Part shown: piece by piece, positions 57,370 to 64,000 of the stretch
How the letters are laid out: each line of letters starts with the position of its first letter
Position numbering within the stretch: the first letter of the stretch is position 1
Assembly (NCBI GenBank): GCA_022376925.1
Contig: JAIOJX010000002.1
Coordinates: 65,868,001-65,932,000 of the forward strand
Reading direction: 5' to 3'
Length of the DNA: 64,000 bases
Origin: Tragulus kanchil
Lineage: Eukaryota; Chordata; Mammalia; Artiodactyla; Tragulidae
Notes under the pieces: model-generated
The model's database searches: none
The model's input: the letters and a program-made list of their open reading frames with translations, nothing else
What the model was told of the DNA's origin: nothing
Translations under genes and position numbers: made by a program

Positions 57370-59455
57370 CTATACCTGTCTAGCAATGCATAAGCTTTCA
57401 TAAAATTGTCTATCTTCTTCCTGTTACTCATCACAATTGTCAACCTGCAGTAGGCCTTGGAATCACCTATAACAATTTGTAAAATTGAACAGTGTGTGCA
57501 TGCCCATCCTTTTTTATTCTAAAGGTAAAGAAAACTCCCTGATGACAGCTTCTTTTAAATTTGGCACCTCTTCTTTTGTGATCCAGACATGACCAGCCTG
57601 TGACTATCAAATGAAAGTATTCTGTCTTGCATTGTTTTAATTAGACATAAAGCCATTTAGAATATTTCTAACATAAGTATTACTATAGGCACTAACAATG
57701 TTTCAAGCACCAATGAACTCTTAGCCCAGTTTGAAAAAAAAGAAAAATCTCCAGTTTCCCATGATTCCATTCTCCTCCCACTCTCCAGCCCTGAGAGGTA
57801 ACTAGAACCCTAAATACTGCCATTCCTTCTAGTCTTACACATATGTGTACATTCTTTTTAATATTATTTTCCATTATTATTTGTCACAGGATAACCATGT
57901 AATTCTCTGTGCTATACAGTAGGACTTCATTGTTTATCCATTGTGTACATAATAGTCTGCATCTGCTATCCCCAAATTTCCAACACATCTCTTCCTCTAC
58001 CTCCCTTCCCCTTGGCAACCACAAGTTTGTTCTCTAGGACTGTGAGTCTGTTTGTTTTTTAGATAGGTTCTTTTGTGTCATATTTTAGATTCAACATATA
58101 AGTGATATCATACAGTATTTTTCTCTCTTTCTCATTTATCTCACTTAGTGTGATGATCTGTAAGTCTATCCATGTTGCTGCAAATGTATCATTTCATTCT
58201 TTCTATGGATGCATAGTATTCCATTGTATATATGTACCACATCTTTATCCATTCATGCAAAGACTAATGAACATGTGAAGTAATTTATTGGGAAGCAGGG
58301 AATCTAAGAAATCAGGAGGCTTATGAAAGGAACAGATAGTAGTTCTAAAAGTGTTTAAATAAAAATCTAGGAGTTGAGTTAAAAGACATCTGAAAGGAGA
58401 TCAAGTTTGAAAGGTAAAATATTTCCTTGAATATTTATCTTGAAAGGTAGCATATTTTCCTATTTCCATAGAAGTATAATGCTTCCCATTTCCATAAAGT
58501 ATTTTTCATTTTAAAGAAAGAACATCATATTTTAAATTTCATCAGCTTAATAACTGTATGACAGTGGTCTATACCTGTCTAGCAATGCATAAGCTTTCAT
58601 AAAATTGTCTATCTTCTTCCTGTTACTCATCACAATTGTCAACCTGCAGTAGGCCTTGGAATCACCTATAACAATTTGTAAAATTGAACAGTGTGTGCAT
58701 GCCCATCCTTTTTTATTCTAAAGGTAAAGAAAACTCCCTGATGACAGCTTCTTTTAAATTTGGCACCTCTTCTTTTGTGATCCAGACATGACCAGCCTGT
58801 GACTATCAAATGAAAGTATTCTGTCTTGCATTGTTTTAATTAGACATAAAGCCATTTAGAATATTTCTAACATAAGTATTACTATAGGCACTAACAATGT
58901 TTCAAGCACCAATGAACTCTTAGCCCAGTTTGAAAAAAAAGAAAAATCTCCAGTTTCCCATGATTCCATTCTCCTCCCACTCTCCAGCCCTGAGAGGTAA
59001 CTAGAACCCTAAATACTGCCATTCCTTCTAGTCTTACACATATGTGTACATTCTTTTTAATATTATTTTCCATTATTATTTGTCACAGGATAACCATGTA
59101 ATTCTCTGTGCTATACAGTAGGACTTCATTGTTTATCCATTGTGTACATAATAGTCTGCATCTGCTATCCCCAAATTTCCAACACATCTCTTCCTCTACC
59201 TCCCTTCCCCTTGGCAACCACAAGTTTGTTCTCTAGGACTGTGAGTCTGTTTGTTTTTTAGATAGGTTCTTTTGTGTCATATTTTAGATTCAACATATAA
59301 GTGATATCATACAGTATTTTTCTCTCTTTCTCATTTATCTCACTTAGTGTGATGATCTGTAAGTCTATCCATGTTGCTGCAAATGTATCATTTCATTCTT
59401 TCTATGGATGCATAGTATTCCATTGTATATATGTACCACATCTTTATCCATTCAT
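57055..59455. repeat. Tandem duplication U21, period 1199
   Basis: Copy A is 57055-58256 and copy B starts at 58254, joined with shared 'cat'. The first 315 bases also lie in U20 and therefore occur three times (from about 55955, 57055 and 58254). The seam cuts the antisense L1 at 'tatccattcat'. Confidence 0.93.
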
Positions 59456-60640
59456 CTGTCAATAGATATTTAGGTGTTTCCATGTCTTTGCTATTGTGAA
59501 CAGTGCTGTTATAAGCACAAGGGTGCTTGTAACTTTTCAAGTTATAGATTTTTCTGGATATATACCCAGGAGTGGGACTGCTGAGTCATATGGCAACTAT
59601 ATGTTTAGTTTGTTGAGGAACTACCACACTGTGCTCTATAGTGGCTGCACCAACTTACATTCTGACCAACAGTGTAGGGAGGGCTTCCTTTTCTCTACGT
59701 CCTTGCCAGGATTTGTTATTTGTAGATTTTTTAATGATGGCCATTCTGACAGGTTTTAAGCGGTACCTCATTATAATTTTGAGTTGGATTTCTCTAATAA
59801 TTAGCAATGTTGAGCATCTTTTCATCTGGCTTTTGGCCATCTGTATGTCCTCAATGGAGAATGTTTACGTAAGTCTTCTGTCCACCTGTGATTTTTTTTC
59901 TTTTTCTTTTTAATGGAGCTCTATGAACTGCTTCCCAGTGGTAAAGAATCCACTTGCTAGTGCAGGAGACACAGGAGATGCAGATTCTGTCCCTGGGTCA
60001 GGAAGATCCCCTGGAGAAGGAAATGGCAATTACACTCCAGTATTCTTGCCTGGAGAATCCCTTGGAGAGAGGAGCCTGGAAGGGCTACAGTCCATGGAGG
60101 CACAAAGAGTCAGACACAGCTGAGCAACTGAGCACTCATGCACATGCATGTGTGTGTAAACTATTTGTGTACTTTGTAAAGTAAGCCCTTGTCTGTCACA
60201 TCATTTGAGAATATTTTCTCTCATTCTATAGGTGCCTTTTGATTTTGTTTATGGTTTTATTTACTGTGTAGAAGCTTGTAAATCCCATTTGTTTATTTTT
60301 GCTTTTATTCTATTGCCTTGGGAGAATGACCTAAGAAATCATTGGTATGATTTATGCCAGAGAATGTTGTGCCTATGTTCTCTTCTAGAAGTTTCATTGT
60401 GTCATGTCTTATATTTAAGTCTTTAAACCATTTTGAGTTTATTTTTGTGTATAGAGTGAAGGTGTGTTCTAACTTTATTGATTTACATGTGGCTGTCCTA
60501 CTTTGCCAGCACAACTTGATGAAGAGATTTTTTTCCCACTGTATAGTCTTGCCTCTTTTATCAAGGATTAATCAACTGTAGGTATGTGGGTTTATTTATA
60601 TGCTCTCTATTTTGTTCCATTGATCCAAATGCCTGTTTTC
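57839..60640 (-). mobile_element. L1 LINE, antisense, 3'UTR and ORF2 C-terminus
   Basis: The 3'UTR blocks 'gtgctatacagtaggacttc' and 'aagtgatatcatacagtatt' (57905-58256, repeated at 59104-59455 by U21) lead into ORF2. ORF2 blocks are 'accaacttacattctgacca', 'gatggccattctgacaggtt' and 'aaaccattttgagtttattt'. A Bov-tA lies at 59932-60142. Minus-strand frames at 59655-59840 and 60305-60514 are ORF2 shreds, and the frame is broken. Confidence 0.9.
59932..60142 (+). mobile_element. Bov-tA SINE inserted in L1
   Basis: It runs from the head 'ttcccagtggtaaagaatcc' through 'gcaggagacacaggagatgc', 'ggaagatcccctggagaagg' and 'ctccagtattcttgcctgg' to 'agtcagacacagctgagc' and a TG-rich end. L1 resumes with 'ctatttgtgtactttg'. 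The insertion is later than the L1. Confidence 0.92.
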
Positions 60641-60735
60641 ATACAGCTTCTTTATCTATTCATTCATTGGTAGCTGCAGGTTATTTCCATGTCTTGGCCG
60701 TTATAAATAATACTGCTATGAGTATGAAGTTCAAA
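60641..60735 (-). mobile_element. Second short L1 3' fragment, antisense
   Basis: 'cttctttatctattcattca', 'ttatttccatgtcttggcc' and 'aataatactgctatgagtat' match an L1 segment that belongs nearer the 3' end than the preceding bases do. This is a separate or rearranged piece. Confidence 0.65.
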
Positions 60736-60762
60736 TAAGGCTAACACTTTACTTGCCTCGGT

Positions 60763-60862
60763 TGAGTCAACAAATATTTTCAGAACAAATATGTGCTCTG
60801 GGATTACAATGACTAACAGGAATAGACTTAATCCCTATTTTCAGAGAACCTATACTCTAAGG
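60763..60862 (+). mobile_element. L2-like fragment
   Basis: 'gtcaacaaatattttcagaa', 'atgtgctctgggattacaat' and 'agagaacctatactctaag' follow the L2 3' phrase order. It is diverged. Confidence 0.4.
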
Positions 60863-61284
60863 CCTTCCCATTCTCCTGTTTCCATTTTGGTAGTATACAA
60901 GCAAATATGATATTTTTATTTCAAAAGGCTATGTATGTATAATGTCTGCTAACCTCTTTCAAAACTTTGAGAGTAAGAATCGCCAGAAGTTTCATGACTA
61001 GAAAAGATCATCTATCAATTTATGGTTCTTGACATTTGAAGTAAGGTTAGGTCATGTTAAAAGTCAATATTTAACACATGGTCAGTTTCTTTCCCAGCAT
61101 CAGCAATTTTGTCAATCTGAGTCCTTAAATCTTTTTAATTTGGCTCCTGTTTTAAATCTGTAGATTTCAAAAATGATATCTGATTTATCTTTATTATTGA
61201 AATCAGTTTTAGAGCATTATGAAAGGCATTTACTCAAAAATTAGGAACATCTTTAACAGCATCATTGAATTTTAAAGTCTGAAG

Positions 61285-61442
61285 TATCTTTAGAAATCTT
61301 CTGACTCCAGGTCTTCATTTTATAGATGAAGTAGCAGACATCCAGAGAAGCAGATACATACTTAAACTCCCTTATCCAGATAGTAATGAACTCAGAACCA
61401 GAACTTAGATCTCTTCTTTTCCTTCTCAGCACTCTGCTCATC
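61285..61442 (+). mobile_element. MIR SINE (copy A)
   Basis: 'cttcattttatagatgaagt', 'agacatccagagaagcagat', 'ccagatagtaatgaactcag' and 'tctcagcactctgctcat' follow MIR 3' of the core. It is repeated at 62464-62621. Confidence 0.75.
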
Positions 61443-61867
61443 ATAATGTGTGCCTCCTTTCTTCAGCTTTGAATGTATGCTTGAATGTTTTAATTTCCCT
61501 GAAGTCTGCCCTTCATGAATGAATCAGAGGAGAGTGAGAATGGATTTGGGGAAAGCAGTGTTGCAGTGATTCAGGGAAGTCCGGTGTTCTGAAATAGGGG
61601 TGTGCCAGAGGAGGAAGTGTGCAGATTCCAAGTATTCCAAGAAATCTTTTCCTAGAGTGAGGAAAAGAAAAGAAGCACAGATGAAAATGGGCTTTCTGGA
61701 GTAAACAAGGTGAAGATTAGTAGCACCGTTCATAAAGTGAGGCTACAGAGGTGGAAAGCAAGAGGTTGGGTTCACACTGACTTTGTGCAGCCTTCAACAC
61801 ATCCAATGGGGACTCTCCTTGAGGCAGTTATGGATCTGTATCTGGGTATCAGGATGGATTAAATGCA

Positions 61868-62005
61868 GTGAGTACATTTGACTCACTCTTTGGGCAAATA
61901 AGAGGAGAACACCTACAATGTACTGGGTATTGAGCTAGACCCAGAAAATGCAGTGAGAGGCAAGATAGGTTGGTACTTGCTGTCGTGTAGCTTCCCCAGT
62001 CACAG
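61868..62005 (+). mobile_element. L2/MIR-like fragment (copy A)
   Basis: 'atgtactgggtattgagcta', 'gacccagaaaatgcagtgag' and 'tgctgtcgtgtagcttccc' fit the L2 3' phrase. It is repeated at 63047-63184. Tentative. Confidence 0.45.
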
Positions 62006-62463
62006 GACAGTGTGAGCCTGTGGCATCCTGGTTGCATTATTCCTCATATATGTCAATGGTACAACCACAGGGTATTGTAAATGGCCTCCAAAAGGCAACA
62101 TTATTTTCTGAAGATACCAAAAGAACAGACTCCACAGTGCTCAATGATTTGTTCCAAATCACATTAACTGGGAAACGATAGAATGAGAGCCCTAATCTGT
62201 CTTTCTGTGACTCACTTGGTCTCAAATTCTACTTCTCCCTTCTCATCTCCTGCATGGCTGGGAATTTCTTTCCCAGCATCAGCAATTTTGTCAATCTGAG
62301 TCCTTAAATCTTTTAAATTTGGCGTCTGTTTTAAATCTGTAGATTTCAAAAATGATATCTGATTTATCTTTATTATTGAAATCAGTTTTAGAGCATTATG
62401 AAAGGCATTTACTCAAAAATTAGGAACATCTTTAACAGCATCATTGAATTTTAAAGTCTGAAG

Positions 62464-62621
62464 TATCTTTAGAAATCTTCTGACTCCAGGTCTTCATTTT
62501 ATAGATGAAGTAGCAGACATCCAGAGAAGCAGATACATACTTAAACTCCCTTATCCAGATAGTAATGAACTCAGAACCAGAACTTAGATCTCTTCTTTTC
62601 CTTCTCAGCACTCTGCTCATC
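62464..62621 (+). mobile_element. MIR SINE (copy B)
   Basis: U22 copy of 61285-61442. Confidence 0.75.
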
Positions 62622-63440
62622 ATAATGTGTGCCTCCTTTCTTCAGCTTTGAATGTATGCTTGAATGTTTTAATTTCCCTGAAGTCTGCCCTTCATGAATG
62701 AATCAGAGGAGAGTGAGAATGGATTTGGGGAAAGCAGTGTTGCAGTGATTCAGGGAAGTCCGGTGTTCTGAAATAGGGGTGTGCCAGAGGAGGAAGTGTG
62801 CAGATTCCAAGTATTCCAAGAAATCTTTTCCTAGAGTGAGGAAAAGAAAAGAAGCACAGATGAAAATGGGCTTTCTGGAGTAAACAAGGTGAAGATTAGT
62901 AGCACCGTTCATAAAGTGAGGCTACAGAGGTGGAAAGCAAGAGGTTGGGTTCACACTGACTTTGTGCAGCCTTCAACACATCCAATGGGGACTCTCCTTG
63001 AGGCAGTTATGGATCTGTATCTGGGTATCAGGATGGATTAAATGCAGTGAGTACATTTGACTCACTCTTTGGGCAAATAAGAGGAGAACACCTACAATGT
63101 ACTGGGTATTGAGCTAGACCCAGAAAATGCAGTGAGAGGCAAGATAGGTTGGTACTTGCTGTCGTGTAGCTTCCCCAGTCACAGGACAGTGTGAGCCTGT
63201 GGCATCCTGGTTGCATTATTCCTCATATATGTCAATGGTACAACCACAGGGTATTGTAAATGGCCTCCAAAAGGCAACATTATTTTCTGAAGATACCAAA
63301 AGAACAGACTCCACAGTGCTCAATGATTTGTTCCAAATCACATTAACTGGGAAACGATAGAATGAGAGCCCTAATCTGTCTTTCTGTGACTCACTTGGTC
63401 TCAAATTCTACTTCTCCCTTCTCATCTCCTGCATGGCTGG

Positions 63441-63800
63441 AGAGGAGTTTCTTATTGTAAACTAGGTGGCCTTTATTTCTTGTTGAGTCCCTGTCCCAGT
63501 TCACATTTTCAATGCAAGTACTGAAAACACATGTCAAGGATTTAAGCATGAATTTCCACCCTTCTTCATATGCTAGGTCGGCTGCGAAGCATTCCCCTTG
63601 GCACAGCCAGGGCCAGTGGTGCTAGAATGAGTGAGAAGACCCACGACGGGGGGGCTCCTTTGCTTTGACACTCTTTCCTCTCTTGTTTAAATTACTCATC
63701 TTTCACCTTCACAGACAAATCATTCCTCTGGCTACAAAGCTTAAAGAAGAGGCTGCCCCAAAGAGGATCTCACAGGATCCAGAAGCCAAAAATTTACATT
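63441..63800. other. Unique sequence, no gene seen
   Basis: About 360 bases with a small G-rich spot near 63650 and no recognised repeat or coding signal. Confidence 0.6.
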
Positions 63801-63804
63801 ATAA

Positions 63805-64000
63805 GAGATTATTTAAGCAGAATTAGAAAAAATCTACAAACAATAAATGCTGGAGAGGGAGTGGAGGGAAGGGAACCCTCCTACGTTGTTGATAGGAATG
63901 TAAATTGGCATAGCCACCATGGAGAACAGTATGGAGGTTTCTCAAAGAAACTAAAAATAGAGCTAATTTATGACTCTGCAATCCCACTCCTTGGCATATA
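63805..64000 (+). mobile_element. L1 LINE, sense, running off the window
   Basis: 'aacaataaatgctggagagg', 'gaaccctcctacgttgttga', 'ccaccatggagaacagtatg' and 'caatcccactccttggcata' follow L1 ORF2 near its C-terminus in sense. The opposite orientation makes it distinct from the L1 at 57839-60640. It continues past the right edge. Confidence 0.9.

Larger units (their letters stand above)
61086..63440. repeat. Tandem duplication U22, period 1179
   Basis: Copy A is 61086-62261 and copy B is 62265-63440, with 3 bases between. Differences are confined to the first 80 bases of copy B ('tttttaatttggctcctg' versus 'ttttaaatttggcgtctg'). Each unit has a MIR and an L2/MIR-like piece. Four short minus-strand frames are repeated exactly and are not genes. 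Confidence 0.93.

Noticed and set aside
1..63440. Reading the ~1.1-kb period as a satellite, tandem gene array or new mobile element
   Set aside because: Each unit has different sequence, and only length is shared. There are no common ends, no target-site pattern and no coding content.

Overview
This window looks like gene-poor nuclear DNA from a ruminant. The identification rests on interspersed repeats: Bov-tA/Bov-A tRNA-type SINEs (about 9016, 13514, 21891, 59932), a BovB (RTE-clade) LINE at 40368-41705, and tRNA-Glu-derived CHR-like SINEs nested in BovB and L1. Older mammalian repeats (MIR, L2, MER5A, L1M-type, a Tigger-like element) lie underneath. I found no exon, tRNA, rRNA, CRISPR array, operon or other cellular gene. 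All open frames are short (longest 134 codons), and most fall inside repeats. The species is not decided. The CHR-like SINE has a GC-rich 3' block that I do not recognise from the common cattle consensus, so a non-bovine ruminant is possible.

The dominant structure is a chain of 22 direct tandem duplications with very uniform periods (about 1067-1199 bp), spread from end to end. Each pair is near-identical. Copies meet either with no spacer and 0-8 bp of shared sequence, or with 3-34 bp of unrelated filler. Neighbouring pairs often overlap, so some segments occur three times. Several of the differences are homopolymer or single-base indels, and many lie near the internal seam. Three points argue against biology: the period ignores content, repeats of all ages are duplicated equally, and the error pattern points to the seams. 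I infer overlapping contig or gap-fill ends that were joined without merging. Collapsing them would remove about 24.5 kb and leave roughly 39.5 kb of real sequence. A 'previously undescribed system' reading of this lattice is not supported.

Layout: 1-6200 is unique sequence with MIR and a Bov-tA remnant. From 6.2 to 13.4 kb there are Bov-A/Bov-tA fragments, an L1M 3' region and a CHR-like SINE. From 13.4 to 22 kb there is MER5A split by Bov-tA, followed by mostly unique DNA carrying two CTCF-like cores. From 22 to 29 kb there are MIR, MER5, a Tigger-like element and L2. From 29 to 38 kb there is a tiny L1 insert with target-site repeats, a CHR-like SINE, a diverged inverted duplication and L2. 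From 38 to 42 kb there is a possible retrocopy tail and BovB with two SINE insertions. From 44 to 48.3 kb there is MIR and an antisense L1 interrupted by a SINE. From 48.4 to 54.8 kb there is L2-like and unique DNA. From 54.9 to 60.7 kb there are antisense L1 segments with a Bov-tA insertion. From 61 to 64 kb there is MIR/L2 and the start of a sense L1.

Real features beyond the duplication artefact are the nested insertions, the inverted duplication near 34.1/36.5 kb, the short L1 fragment flanked by a 17-bp direct repeat near 29.8 kb, and the CTCF-like motifs.
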